From contig JANQRB010000178.1 in NCBI GenBank assembly GCA_028284775.1, forward strand, positions 1 through 64,000: DNA of 64,000 nt, written 5' to 3'. The notes beneath the pieces were generated by a model. It was not told the origin of the DNA. It searched no databases and saw only the letters and a list, made by a program, of their open reading frames with translations. Each line of letters begins with the position of its first letter. The stretch's first letter is position 1. Below are positions 1 to 9,198 of the stretch, one piece after another. This DNA is from Candidatus Kapaibacterium sp. (lineage in GTDB: Bacteria > Bacteroidota > Ignavibacteria > Kapaibacteriales > UBA7675). A program made the translations under genes and the position numbers.

Positions 1-184
1 TTAATCTGACACCCGCTGATTGGAAAAACTGACAATAAAAAACGACGTGTGTCCCGTGCTGAATCGTAAAATCTACTTTTTCAGGATCGACTAATTAATC
101 ACCTGCGATCAGCTGGTCATCAGCAATCTATGCTGACAAAATCCATAAATCAATTTGAACCAGGTCGCATACTCCGCACATCGC

Positions 185-880
185 TCAGGTCTTCGAGCGT
201 CCCGGCAGGCGCCACCAGGGGGTGCCGGGATATTGATGATGCTCGTGATGATAGGCCCCGAAATGATAACAGGTTAAGAAAGATATTATTGTCGGCCAGT
301 ATGTGGAACGAGCGCAATGTTTGTCGGGAAATCCCGAGGCAAGATTTCGATGTGGCAGATAGGTGCCGAAATAAAAAAGTTGAACAGTACTCAGCAATGA
401 TGGCACCACCCAATAAATAAGCAGGTTCGGCAGCGCGATACCAACTATGTGTTGCAGAAAATTAAACATGATCGCCATCCCGACGATTTGCGGCAAACGC
501 AGGTACTCTCGCATAAAACGCAGATACCACATCCAGAATCCGCCTCGTGGATTCTCATGAAAGTCCGGATCGTGCGAACTGCCGGAGTAACGATGATGCT
601 CGTGGTGTTTCTGCCGCAGTACTCGATATGAAAATAGAGCATACAGGAAAACGGCGATACTGCCAATGGCCCGGTTTACGCGTGCATTGCCCGGTAGAAC
701 GCTTCCATGCATCGCATCATGGGCTGTGATAAACAGGCCGGTATACAAAAAAGTCTGCCACAATACAGCCGGTAGGTACTGCAGCGGTTTGGTTTGCCCT
801 AATAGCCAGACAAGGCTGCCGCCCCAGCTAATAAGGATTAACAGTGCAATAACTATTCCTTTAGGCCGCTCAAAGTTCAT
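185..880 (-). CDS. crtW: Beta-carotene ketolase, CrtW type
   Basis: Membrane di-iron oxygenase of the fatty-acid-desaturase fold that adds a 4-keto group to a beta-ionone ring. The 231 residues show the three histidine boxes: HDAMHG (54-59), HHEHH (92-96) and HHEHH (211-215), the last followed by the CrtW-typical YPGTPWWRLP end. An FGTYLPHR stretch near 171 also fits CrtW rather than a generic desaturase. Several hydrophobic segments are present. The ATG overlaps the stop of cruF by one base (TGATG), implying translational coupling, and this is the last gene of the carotenoid cluster. In context it would act on the single ring made by CrtYcd. Confidence 0.9.
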   Translation of the reverse strand: MNFERPKGIVIALLILISWGGSLVWLLGQTKPLQYLPAVLWQTFLYTGLFITAHDAMHGSVLPGNARVNRAIGSIAVFLYALFSYRVLRQKHHEHHRYSGSSHDPDFHENPRGGFWMWYLRFMREYLRLPQIVGMAIMFNFLQHIVGIALPNLLIYWVVPSLLSTVQLFYFGTYLPHRNLASGFPDKHCARSTYWPTIISFLTCYHFGAYHHEHHQYPGTPWWRLPGRSKT

Positions 881-1575
881 CAGGAGACTATCACCATCGT
901 GAAATACAACACTTGTGCAGGATAGGCGTGGTGAAGCAGCGGCGGGAGCGGCGATTGCAAGCGTTTAATCCCGAGGCTCGCGGCGGCCAAGAGCAAACCC
1001 ATAACAAACCATGCCACGTAGTTTTGCATCGGCACACTGGCTCCTTCCCACCGCCAATAGCCGAGTTTTATCGCGGCCGGTTCCATTATGACATCAAACA
1101 TGGTCATAAGCATTGCTGTGCCCACTATTGCGATTACCGGTCTGGTACGCCAACGTGCGGGCGCCAGGCGTTGAAAAAGGGCAGCACTGCATAGCAGAGT
1201 ACTTAACCAGGCAAAACCAATTGCTAGCGGAACGGAGGCCAGCTCGGGCAACAAAATATGACCATAGGAATAATCGCCAAATATCAGGCCGCTGGCCTGA
1301 CCGAAGGTTTCCACTAAATGCGTCACTACTACCATGAGGCCCGACCAGAGCAAGAAGTAAGTACGTCCGCGAAGGCCAACCGCATCATTCCCTACGCCGC
1401 GCCAGCATTCAAACACCAGCCAGGTTGTCAGCCCAATAAGCATGGGGCCTGCCATCGATTCCATCAAAGCTTGCAATACACCCAGTACATGCCACAATCC
1501 ACCAGCGCCCATCAGCAGGTAGAGCAGAAACAGCTTGGCACGATTTCGCTGCGCGCTGCCGCTTGTGTCTGTCAT
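880..1575 (-). CDS. cruF: Carotenoid 1',2'-hydratase, CruF family (DUF422)
   Basis: Polytopic membrane protein of about 231 residues matching the CruF/DUF422 family, which hydrates the psi end of gamma-carotene or lycopene to give a 1'-hydroxyl. Family features seen are the FGDYSYG segment, a D...EP.A...G.W.W block and an N/Y-V-AWF block near the C-terminus. I place the start at the ATG that overlaps the upstream glycosyltransferase stop (ATGA); an in-frame codon ten residues upstream is possible. It lies between cruC and crtW, and the hydroxyl it makes is the acceptor for glycosylation by CruC. The family assignment is firm; the exact substrate is inferred from neighbours. Confidence 0.85.
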   Translation of the reverse strand: MTDTSGSAQRNRAKLFLLYLLMGAGGLWHVLGVLQALMESMAGPMLIGLTTWLVFECWRGVGNDAVGLRGRTYFLLWSGLMVVVTHLVETFGQASGLIFGDYSYGHILLPELASVPLAIGFAWLSTLLCSAALFQRLAPARWRTRPVIAIVGTAMLMTMFDVIMEPAAIKLGYWRWEGASVPMQNYVAWFVMGLLLAAASLGIKRLQSPLPPLLHHAYPAQVLYFTMVIVS

Positions 1576-2687
1576 TGGCGAATCTCGATGTCGCGACCTT
1601 TCCATTGCACCCGTCCTTGTTCAATTTGCCGCATCGAGTTAAGACCGATTGCACCCACAAACAGAATCGCGAATGGATGCAGCCAAATGCCTGCCGCCGG
1701 ATGTCGAAATCGAGCCCACAGAACTATTCGCAACAGCAGTTGGAGGCCGATAAGCCAAAGTGCAATATTCTGGTATTCGGGCAACCATACGAGAACGTAC
1801 GGCAGAATCCCAACATTCAATAGCATGAGCAGCAGGAGCAGAAACAGCCCGCGCCGGTAGCCTGTGAGGCCAAGCAAGTTTTTCGAAAATCCTTGCCACA
1901 CCTCTCGGCCGCTGTGGTACATCCGGCCAAAGATGACACCGGTACCGGCGCAAGTCAGTATAGGTATGCCCGACTGCTTTGCGCGCCGGCTAAGCTCGAC
2001 GTCTTCGACGATCTGATTCCTGACGGCATTGTGACCGCCGAGCGAGTGATATGCATCGCGGGTAAATGCCAGCCATTGACCGTTCGCCGCGGCAAGTGAC
2101 GAATAGGAAGAACGAAAGCTGAGCCACAAAGGCAGACCGGCATAAACGAAGAGGTCGATTAACGGAAGAGCCAGAATTTCCGCTACGCTCCCCGTTTTTT
2201 GTTGCGGAAAGGCCGAGAGCAATCCCAGGTCCAACGATTGCATCCAGCCGAGCGTTGCGCGTACAGCTCCGGGTGCATGCGTGTTATCAGCATCGGTAAA
2301 CATTAAGTATTCCCCTGCCGCCGAGGCAGCAAGTTGGTGACAGGCCCAATTCTTTCCCGTCCAGCCCGCTGGCAACTCCCGTCCTGTGATCAATCGCAGC
2401 CGCCTGTCCCGGTCACTAAAATTTCTTATGATTGCCGCGGTTCCGTCTGTCGAATGATCATCGAGAACCACTATTTCCATGTAAGGATAATCTTGGGCGC
2501 AGAGAGACTCCAGGGTCGCAGCGAGCGCACGCTCTTCATTCCGCGCAGGCACCAGCACGGAAACAAGCGGCAGGCTTCGCGGGCGAGGCGCCGAGCCTAA
2601 AAACGGACCGGTCAAGGCATTAACAAGCACGACCAGCAAGAGAAGTCCCGCAATAACAAGAGCGCTATATAAGAGTATCAGCAGCAT
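1572..2687 (-). CDS. cruC: Glycosyltransferase family 2, CruC-like carotenoid glycosyltransferase
   Basis: 371-residue GT2 enzyme. There is an N-terminal membrane anchor (about residues 2-27), then the nucleotide-sugar fold: SVLVPARNEE (about 43-52), the DDHSTDG loop, the metal-binding FTDAD near 132 and an acceptor-side IVEDVELSRRA block near 226. The C-terminus has two or three further membrane segments. The layout resembles CruC and 4,4'-diaponeurosporenoate glycosyltransferases (CrtQ). Placed directly before cruF and 21 bases after cruD, it most likely puts a sugar on the 1'-hydroxyl of the carotenoid. Sugar identity cannot be read from sequence. Confidence 0.82.
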   Translation of the reverse strand: MLLILLYSALVIAGLLLLVVLVNALTGPFLGSAPRPRSLPLVSVLVPARNEERALAATLESLCAQDYPYMEIVVLDDHSTDGTAAIIRNFSDRDRRLRLITGRELPAGWTGKNWACHQLAASAAGEYLMFTDADNTHAPGAVRATLGWMQSLDLGLLSAFPQQKTGSVAEILALPLIDLFVYAGLPLWLSFRSSYSSLAAANGQWLAFTRDAYHSLGGHNAVRNQIVEDVELSRRAKQSGIPILTCAGTGVIFGRMYHSGREVWQGFSKNLLGLTGYRRGLFLLLLLMLLNVGILPYVLVWLPEYQNIALWLIGLQLLLRIVLWARFRHPAAGIWLHPFAILFVGAIGLNSMRQIEQGRVQWKGRDIEIRQ

Positions 2688-2708
2688 AGGTGATTGTCGG
2701 CCTCAAAC

Positions 2709-3437
2709 CTAGGGCGATCGCCTGACATAAAACAAACTGCTCAAACGCTCAACGTTATTGTTAATCGAGCTTTCGCCCCGCAGCAATTCGATTGCTTTCC
2801 GACCTTGCAAAATGTCTGCCTGTAATTCGTCGAGCAGCGTCTCGTGCAACGCCTCCATCTGCCGCAGATTGGACTCTACCATCGTTTGCGCCGGGGCTGG
2901 CGAGCCGAACCTGACAAAAATTTCGGGTCGCTGATCTCCAAGGAATTCTGCTCGGATGCCGACCGGAAGCACACTTAACTGCGGTGGACAGCGTTGCAGG
3001 AGCCACTCGATCCCGGGGCGATACGCCAGGGGCCGCCGGGCAAATGGAAGCAGTTCGCCCTGGGGAAACATACAGACCATCGCGGATGGAGCAGCCGAAA
3101 AAATTTCAAGTGTGTACTGCAGGGATGTCAGAATCTTCTTTGGTGACGCCGGGGCAATCGAATATGCACCCAATCGCTGGAAAAAGGGAAACTTCCTCAG
3201 CTCGCGTTCCAGCATCATCAGATAGAACGGGCGTCGCAAGAAGGACCTGTTGAGCAAATACACGACAAAGCCGTCCCACCAGGTGCTGTGATTCGGCAGC
3301 AGAAGCAACGGGTGCTTTTTCGATAGCAGCGGGGGCTCATTCGTTAGCGTGATGGCGCGGAAGTGTCGCCGGCACAAGCGGCCGAGGTAAATCTTAAAAA
3401 TTTGGTCGGCCCATCGGTTGTGACGCGCTTGTAACAT
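2709..3437 (-). CDS. cruD: PlsC-like acyltransferase, probable carotenoid glycoside acyltransferase (CruD type)
   Basis: 242-residue PlsC-family acyltransferase. The catalytic NHSTWWDG block (the NHX4D motif, with H and D both present) lies near residue 50 and a FPQGE block, equivalent to the EGTR motif, near 124. NHSTWWDGF is typical of CruD-like enzymes that acylate carotenoid sugars rather than of standard lysophosphatidate acyltransferases. It sits between crtB (10 bases away) and cruC (21 bases), which supports transfer of a fatty acid onto the carotenoid glycoside. A role in general phospholipid synthesis is the alternative but less likely in this setting. Confidence 0.75.
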   Translation of the reverse strand: MLQARHNRWADQIFKIYLGRLCRRHFRAITLTNEPPLLSKKHPLLLLPNHSTWWDGFVVYLLNRSFLRRPFYLMMLERELRKFPFFQRLGAYSIAPASPKKILTSLQYTLEIFSAAPSAMVCMFPQGELLPFARRPLAYRPGIEWLLQRCPPQLSVLPVGIRAEFLGDQRPEIFVRFGSPAPAQTMVESNLRQMEALHETLLDELQADILQGRKAIELLRGESSINNNVERLSSLFYVRRSP

Positions 3438-3447
3438 GTCGTCCCGG

Positions 3448-4377
3448 CTAGCGATTCGAAAATGGAAGCTGTTGCAATGATACTAATTTGGCGCGAACAA
3501 TTTCACGGGCAATAATCTTTGATTTTTCTTTGGCCGGAACGTAGACCCTTCCCTGAAAGGGATTGTAGTTGCGTTGGGCCAGCTTTTCCAGGATTCCGCG
3601 GTACATAGTGCTGGCGGCGCAAATCGCAAAGCGCGCATCCCGATCGAGCAAGGCAATTCCCTCTTCTCCTTCCCGGTAGTACGCTTCGGCGCGTTCGATC
3701 TGAAATCGCAGCAATTCACGCAGGGCCGGGCTATCGGTTTCGCGCAAAATGTCCTCTTCATCCACGGCAAAACGGCGCATTTCGTCCTGTGGCAAATATA
3801 TATGCCCGTTGTCCTTATCTTCCTTAATATCACGCAGGATATTCGTAAGCTGCATTGCGACGCCCAGCTTCTCGGCATACTTCCCTGCTCCGGGATTGCT
3901 GAATCCGAGAATGTGCATCATCATCAGGCCTACGACCGAGGCTACGCGATAGCAAAACAGGTACAAATCGTCGAAGCTAGCATATCGGTGCAGCTCCAGA
4001 TCCATTCCGACGCCCAGCAGCAGCTCCTGCGCATAATGTTCTGGTATGCCGTAGATCCGGGCCACAGCGATAAATGGTCGCACGACAGGATGTTCCGACT
4101 CGCCGCCGCGATAGGCCAGGCTTATTTCATTTGACAGCATCCTTAACTCGGCTTTGACTTCTTCCGGTGAGCGCTGCCGCGGATTGTCGACGATATTGTC
4201 GGCGTGGCGGCAGAATCCGTACACAGCATAAGTAGCCCAGCGTTTGCGGACCGGGAGAAACTGTGTCGCCAGGTAAAAGGAACGGGCATACCGCTTTGTT
4301 AAGGCGCGCACAAAGCGGAATTGAGCTTGAAGCTCGGGATCCTTCCAAAAGCGCTGTTGAGAGCGTACTTGAGGCAT
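3448..4377 (-). CDS. crtB: Phytoene synthase
   Basis: Condenses two geranylgeranyl diphosphates to phytoene, the first committed carotenoid step. Both aspartate-rich magnesium-binding motifs are visible: DNIVD (inside YGFCRHADNIVD) and DIKED inside NILRDIKEDKDNGHIYLP, the hallmark of squalene/phytoene synthases. The chosen start (MPQVRSQQ) gives 309 residues, a normal family length, and has a purine-rich AGAAAGAAG stretch upstream. An earlier in-frame start would overlap crtI by about 46 bases. It lies 34 bases downstream of crtI in the same operon. Confidence 0.93.
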   Translation of the reverse strand: MPQVRSQQRFWKDPELQAQFRFVRALTKRYARSFYLATQFLPVRKRWATYAVYGFCRHADNIVDNPRQRSPEEVKAELRMLSNEISLAYRGGESEHPVVRPFIAVARIYGIPEHYAQELLLGVGMDLELHRYASFDDLYLFCYRVASVVGLMMMHILGFSNPGAGKYAEKLGVAMQLTNILRDIKEDKDNGHIYLPQDEMRRFAVDEEDILRETDSPALRELLRFQIERAEAYYREGEEGIALLDRDARFAICAASTMYRGILEKLAQRNYNPFQGRVYVPAKEKSKIIAREIVRAKLVSLQQLPFSNR

Positions 4378-4411
4378 TGAAACGCTTCTTTCTGCGATGA
4401 TTAAAGTTTGT

Positions 4412-5923
4412 CTAATCGGATACAATCGACCTGGCACTCGATTCCTGATGCAATTCACGCATCACGAGCTTTTCACTGGCTTCGGCGCTCAACAACACAC
4501 CCGGAACGCCGGCACCGGGATGAGTTCCCGCTCCCACGAAATACAGGCGTTCGATGTCTTCACTGCGATTGTGCGGACGGAAGTAGGCCGTCTGCAAAAA
4601 CGAAGGTTCGATACCCCAGGGACTGCCGAGATAAGAATTGCGGTCGCGGGCAAAGTCCCGAGGCGTGTAGGTTTCCATTACATCGAGGTTTTCCTGTAAT
4701 CCCTCCAGGCCAAAGTCCTGCTCCAGGAACGCCAGCACCTTAGCGGCGAATAGCGGACCCGTGACATCCCAGTCGATGTCGGCGGCCAGATTGGGAACGG
4801 GAATTAACACGTACATACTTTCACAACCGGCGGGCGCCATACCGGCATCAGTGCGAGTCGGCACGTGCAGGTACATCGAAAAGTCGTCGGCCAGTATTTT
4901 ATTGTCGAAAATATCGCGCACCAGTTCCTTGTATCGATGGGACAGGATGAGCGAGTGATGCAGTAGTCGCGGATACTGGCGACGGACGCCGAGATATATC
5001 AGAAACGCACTCATTGAGTACTTCGTTTTATCCAGTCGATTGTTTGTCCAGTGCCGTCGAAATTGTTCCGGCAACAATTGTTGATAGGTATGAGTTACGT
5101 CGGCATTGGATACGACGGCATCAAATTCAAAACTCTCATCACCGACGCGGACCCCGACAGCTCTGCCGTTATTGACAAGAATTTCGTTAACCTCGGCATT
5201 GCAGCGAATGCTGCCGCCGCAGTCGCGCAATAACTGTACAAAAGCCTGCACAAGCGAATACATTCCACCCTTGCTGAACCAGACACCGCCGCTTCGTTCC
5301 AGATACGGGATCATCAGATAAACGGCAGGCGACCGAAAGGGATTGCCGCCGATAAACAATGGATGAAACGAGAAGGCGAAGCGATTCCGGGCGTCGCGAA
5401 AGAAACGCTTAACAAAAGTATAGGCCGGCAGTAGTGCATTGAGCTTCAAAGCGCGGGGCAAGAAGGAAATCATCGTCCGCCAGCTCAGGAAGGGTTTGGC
5501 CCCCAGCCCATCGCTTATAACAGCATCGTATATGCCCCTGGCTGCCTGCATAAATCGTTCGTAATTAGCAGCATCAGCAGGATGAAAGTCATGCATCTGA
5601 GCTTGCATCGCGCCGGCATCACCACTATAATCCATCACGCTGCCATCACGATAAAAAATGCGGTAAAAAGGATCCAGGGCTTCAAGAGTCAGATAGTCTT
5701 CCATCCGGCGGCCGGCGGCGTGAAAGACATCGCCAATAATCGCCGGGGCAGTGATGAGGGACGGTCCCATATCAAAGGTATAGCCCTTAAGCTTCAATTG
5801 CGCGGCATGGCCGCCGGGCTGTGCATTTTTTTCAAACAGCGTCACATCGTAGCCCTGTGACTGCAAACGGATTGCAATCGCAAGTCCTCCGAAACCCGAT
5901 CCGATCACTGCCACTTTTTGCAT
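4412..5923 (-). CDS. crtI: Phytoene desaturase
   Basis: FAD-dependent bacterial phytoene desaturase giving lycopene. The N-terminal dinucleotide-binding loop is VIGSGFGGLAIAIRL, followed by the FEKNAQPGGHA flavin-contact segment and, near the C-terminus, the CrtI signature YFVGAGTHPGAGVPGVL. About 503 residues, normal for CrtI. The ATG chosen has a GAGAGGA stretch immediately upstream; starts at 5938 (ATG) or 5968 (GTG) in the same frame are possible. About 250 bases separate it from crtD upstream, the only real gap in the cluster, so an internal promoter may lie there. A TTGAAC / TATTTC pair about 18 bases apart is visible in that gap but is weak evidence. Confidence 0.93.
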   Translation of the reverse strand: MQKVAVIGSGFGGLAIAIRLQSQGYDVTLFEKNAQPGGHAAQLKLKGYTFDMGPSLITAPAIIGDVFHAAGRRMEDYLTLEALDPFYRIFYRDGSVMDYSGDAGAMQAQMHDFHPADAANYERFMQAARGIYDAVISDGLGAKPFLSWRTMISFLPRALKLNALLPAYTFVKRFFRDARNRFAFSFHPLFIGGNPFRSPAVYLMIPYLERSGGVWFSKGGMYSLVQAFVQLLRDCGGSIRCNAEVNEILVNNGRAVGVRVGDESFEFDAVVSNADVTHTYQQLLPEQFRRHWTNNRLDKTKYSMSAFLIYLGVRRQYPRLLHHSLILSHRYKELVRDIFDNKILADDFSMYLHVPTRTDAGMAPAGCESMYVLIPVPNLAADIDWDVTGPLFAAKVLAFLEQDFGLEGLQENLDVMETYTPRDFARDRNSYLGSPWGIEPSFLQTAYFRPHNRSEDIERLYFVGAGTHPGAGVPGVLLSAEASEKLVMRELHQESSARSIVSD

Positions 5924-6170
5924 TCCTCTCGCCCGCATTTCAGGGTTATGACGATTCGTTTTCGGCACATTTACAGATTCCCGGTCTTTCTGACCGCTAT
6001 TTTGTTTCTATGTAGCGGCATCAGAAATGACATTTACCCGAAATACTAATAAATTTGTAAAGGTTCAAAGAATTCACCCCAAATCGCTCAGACTTTGGAT
6101 TCAAGGTTAACAAAGACAGAGTGAGTTGTGGGAATCGCACAGTTTCCGATGTTGAAAGGCAGCGGCATCT

Positions 6171-7649
6171 CTAGCAATTGTCGGCCTCTTCCGTTATCAG
6201 TTCAGCCGCCATTTTGCCCGATAGCAGCACAAGGGGGATGCCGCCGCCGGGGTGGCTAGAGCCGCCGGCAAAATATAAGCGGCGCAAATCACGGCTTCGA
6301 TTCGGCGGACGTTTGAAGGCAGTACTGCGATCATTCGATGCAATACCGTAGATACCACCACGGTTAGTGCGGTACATACCATAGAAATCGTCTGGAGTAA
6401 TGATTTCTTCGTACTCTATGTGCGCTTCCAGATCCAGGCCGCCCTTCCGCAGACGCCGCAGAACGGCCGCGCGCACTTTCGCGATTTGCCACTGGTTTTC
6501 CTCCTGAAGATACGGCATGTTAACCATTACGAAGCAATTGCTGCCGCCCGACGGCGCATGCCCGGCATCTGCTTTTGCGCTGATTGCAACATAAACCGTC
6601 GGATCATCGGGTGCTCGTCGCTCGTGAACCAGACAGTTGAATTCGGACTGATAGTCCGCTGAGAAAAAAACATTGTGCTGTTCCAGTTCTTGTAACGGCA
6701 ATGATATGCCCCACAGAAATACCATTCCCGATAATGATGGTTCAAGCCTATTGAGTGCCGCGCGGCGCCGCGCGAAGCCCTCAATCAGTGTGTTGAAAGT
6801 CTCGACGACATCGGCATTGCACAAGACATAGTCAGCCGACTCACTCTTGTCTTCCAACTCCACGCCAAGTACCTTGCGCCCGTCGTGAACAATTTTTTTC
6901 ACGGGCCGACCGCTGTGAAGACCGACACCTAGCTTTGAGGCGATTTCTCGCAACACTTCAACGAGCCGGTACATCCCGCCATTGATGTAATAGCCGCCCA
7001 GAACGTGCTCAACATACGCAATGATGTTAAGAGTGGCCGGCGCCTGATAAGGATCGGAGCCATTGTAGGTAGCATAGCGATCAAAGAGCTGTACAAGTCG
7101 CGGATCAGTGAAGTGACGGTCAACAGCCCTGTGCATCGACCGTAGCGGATCTATTTGCGCCAGATGCCACAAGCTTGGCCAAAAGTGAGGACGCAGTACT
7201 TTTCTGAATTCATGCAGCGGTGTAAACAGAAATACTTCGGATGCCCGTTGATAAATTCTAGCGCTATACTGAATAAACCGCCGGTATGATTCTGTCTCAC
7301 CTGGCGCAAAGTCCTTGAGAGCAGCCAGCATACGCGCCTCGTCGGCATGTGCGTCTAATCGGCTGCCATCGGCGAAGAAGTAACGACAAAGCGGCGCTAA
7401 CCTGGTCAAGGGCAGCAGCAGTTGGCGGTCGAATCCGGCGACGGCAAAAAGCTCGTCAAGGACAAAGGGCATCGTGAGCAGCGTGGGGCCGGTGTCGAAG
7501 AGGTAGGCGCCCAGGCGACGCTGGTTCATCTTGCCGCCCAGACCTGCATTACGCTCGTAGAGCTGAACCTCAAAACCTGCGACGGCAAGGCGAATGGCCG
7601 CGCTAAGACCACCCAGGCCGCCACCGATTACAATTACTTTGGGTTTCAT
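6171..7649 (-). CDS. crtD: Carotenoid 3',4'-desaturase, CrtD-like (CrtI family)
   Basis: Second CrtI-family flavoenzyme (492 residues): N-terminal VIGGGLGGLSAAIRL loop, YERNAGLGGKMNQ flavin contact and C-terminal LYFAGGSSHPGGGIPLVLLSG signature. It differs clearly from the neighbouring CrtI. In clusters that also hold cruF and cruC, this paralogue is usually CrtD, which desaturates the 3',4' bond of 1'-hydroxylated carotenoids; that is the function I infer. Its ATG overlaps the crtYcd stop by four bases (ATGA), so the two are probably translated together. A ketolase of the CrtO type is the main alternative, but crtW already supplies ketolase activity. Confidence 0.78.
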   Translation of the reverse strand: MKPKVIVIGGGLGGLSAAIRLAVAGFEVQLYERNAGLGGKMNQRRLGAYLFDTGPTLLTMPFVLDELFAVAGFDRQLLLPLTRLAPLCRYFFADGSRLDAHADEARMLAALKDFAPGETESYRRFIQYSARIYQRASEVFLFTPLHEFRKVLRPHFWPSLWHLAQIDPLRSMHRAVDRHFTDPRLVQLFDRYATYNGSDPYQAPATLNIIAYVEHVLGGYYINGGMYRLVEVLREIASKLGVGLHSGRPVKKIVHDGRKVLGVELEDKSESADYVLCNADVVETFNTLIEGFARRRAALNRLEPSLSGMVFLWGISLPLQELEQHNVFFSADYQSEFNCLVHERRAPDDPTVYVAISAKADAGHAPSGGSNCFVMVNMPYLQEENQWQIAKVRAAVLRRLRKGGLDLEAHIEYEEIITPDDFYGMYRTNRGGIYGIASNDRSTAFKRPPNRSRDLRRLYFAGGSSHPGGGIPLVLLSGKMAAELITEEADNC

Positions 7650-8320
7650 GATCTGCGTCGTTTCAATCGTTCGTAGATGATAACACAGGAAAAAATGTGC
7701 GCCAGGCCGTAGACAAAATCTTCAATTGGTATCGTTCCGATGCGCAGCCCGAGCTGGTAAGTCTCGCCGTAAAGGACCAGGGGGCGAGCGGTGAGATAAG
7801 TATTGAAAATCAAAATAAACACAATTAAAATGCCGCCGAAGAGCAAGGACTTGCGCCTGACTATAAGATTCGTCTTAAGCATCCTGTCCAGCAACAAGCA
7901 GAGGGCGGCGGCGAAACATACCAAGGCCGAATATTCCCTGAGCAGCAGCAGGAGTGCGACGCCGATCGTCAGCAGGATAACAACGGCGGCTATGATTGGT
8001 CCATTGTTTGGTGCCGTGCGCGCCTCCGAGCGAAGCGGTAATATCTCCCAAACAAACAAGCAGGCAAAAGGCACCGTGAGAAAAAACAACCATTCACCCG
8101 GAGGAAGCCCCAATAATCGGCTGTCAATTGTATAGGACGGGTTGAACCACCAGTGGCGATCAGTTACCAGAATATCCCAGATAACAAAAGGCGGAAGTAT
8201 AACCAGAGCTGCGGCAAGCGCCCGCGGCCATTGGGAAACGAAGTGCGTGCGTGTATCGAAGCTTGCCAGGACCGGCCCCGTAATGACGATCAGATTAAAG
8301 AGTAGGTATTCGTATGGCAT
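7646..8320 (-). CDS. crtY: Lycopene cyclase, fused CrtYc-CrtYd type
   Basis: Polytopic membrane protein of 224 residues made of two tandem lycopene-cyclase halves. The first half carries LPPGEWLFFLTVPFA and the second IPIEDFVYGLAH, the duplicated P..E motif that marks the heterodimer-type/fused cyclases of actinobacteria, archaea and some FCB bacteria. It should close a beta ring on lycopene, giving gamma- or beta-carotene. I place the start at MPYEYL, which has a GGGTCGAG stretch upstream; a longer reading frame adds 58 residues lacking family similarity. First gene of the eight-gene carotenoid unit, overlapping crtD. Confidence 0.88.
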   Translation of the reverse strand: MPYEYLLFNLIVITGPVLASFDTRTHFVSQWPRALAAALVILPPFVIWDILVTDRHWWFNPSYTIDSRLLGLPPGEWLFFLTVPFACLFVWEILPLRSEARTAPNNGPIIAAVVILLTIGVALLLLLREYSALVCFAAALCLLLDRMLKTNLIVRRKSLLFGGILIVFILIFNTYLTARPLVLYGETYQLGLRIGTIPIEDFVYGLAHIFSCVIIYERLKRRRS

Positions 8321-8514
8321 CTCGACCCGACGCTCTCTGCTGCCGGTGCAGTTATTGTTGTCGTAACTATCAAGGCAGTCAATTGCCGCCAGGGATGTCG
8401 CGAAGATACGCGAAGCGCCAGACCCCGGCAAACCGAATTCACCCGGCGGGAATTTGAAGCGAACAAAACGCTTAACAGGCGGTGTGAATCGCAATGAGTG
8501 AATTTAAACAAAAA

Positions 8515-8543
8515 AAAGGAGCCTGAATTGTTCAGGCTCCTTT
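8515..8543 (-). terminator. Rho-independent terminator
   Basis: A perfect 13-base stem (AAAGGAGCCTGAA pairing with TTCAGGCTCCTTT) with a 3-base loop. On the minus strand it is followed by a run of T, so it terminates the lipoprotein gene that ends at 8585 and insulates the carotenoid cluster from it. Confidence 0.85.
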
Positions 8544-8584
8544 GTTCCACCTTACCGATGGGTTGCGACTATCAACCGTTCGTC

Positions 8585-9067
8585 TTAAAAGTCATACCGA
8601 ATAAACTTGTCAAAGCCGCCCAATCGAAATAAGATGGTTCCTGTATCTATACCATATTGACTGGCGTAGAGATGTTGGAGCGGCGTGAGATCAAAGCGCA
8701 AATCGCGCGAAAGGAGCGATCTGCACTCATCGCCATTGTCGTCGTATTGAATAGCAAGCTTAGCCTGCACTGGATACGACTCCGCAAATGCACTTGCACC
8801 AACCAATTCAAAATCATGTTCCTCGCAACCGCCGCCATAGGTAACACTCAAACGCAACACATTATCCACTACTTCGGCCGAATTAATTTCATACGCGCCA
8901 TCGGTCGTACTATTTTCCCAGGCGTCTTCAATTACAATGCGTTTGACCGTTTCTTCTTCCGTTAGAACATTCGATTCAGCAATTACTGCGGTTGTCTGTT
9001 TGTTGCAGGAATATATAAACAAGCTCATAATTCCCGCCGCGATTACCATCCCTTTGAACACGTTCAT
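8585..9067 (-). CDS. Hypothetical lipoprotein
   Basis: 160 residues with a lipoprotein signal peptide: hydrophobic segment of about 15 residues followed by a lipobox-like IYSC, so C21 would be the lipidated residue. The mature part has a YGGGCEEH stretch and a second cysteine in GDECRS, two cysteines that could pair, and ends in aromatic/charged FIRYDF. The pattern is known from uncharacterised Bacteroidota lipoproteins, but I recognise no function. Monocistronic: a strong terminator follows and 131 bases separate it from rtcA upstream. Confidence 0.7.
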   Translation of the reverse strand: MNVFKGMVIAAGIMSLFIYSCNKQTTAVIAESNVLTEEETVKRIVIEDAWENSTTDGAYEINSAEVVDNVLRLSVTYGGGCEEHDFELVGASAFAESYPVQAKLAIQYDDNGDECRSLLSRDLRFDLTPLQHLYASQYGIDTGTILFRLGGFDKFIRYDF

Positions 9068-9198
9068 CGTTCTCTTCCCGATTCGTGATAATTAAACCAC
9101 TCGACTCATCACGCTGCAATTCTCTACTCCACTCTCAGAATAGCTTAACCTCAATTACCAGCGAATAACTCAAATTCGCCGAAAAGGTTACCGAAAAC

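Noticed and set aside
1..93. Short minus-strand frame of about 30 codons ending in TAA at the left edge
   Set aside because: No start codon with ribosome site and no similarity; too short to call.
913..1860. Long plus-strand frames opposite cruF and cruC
   Set aside because: They overlap conserved carotenoid genes, have skewed composition and no family similarity.
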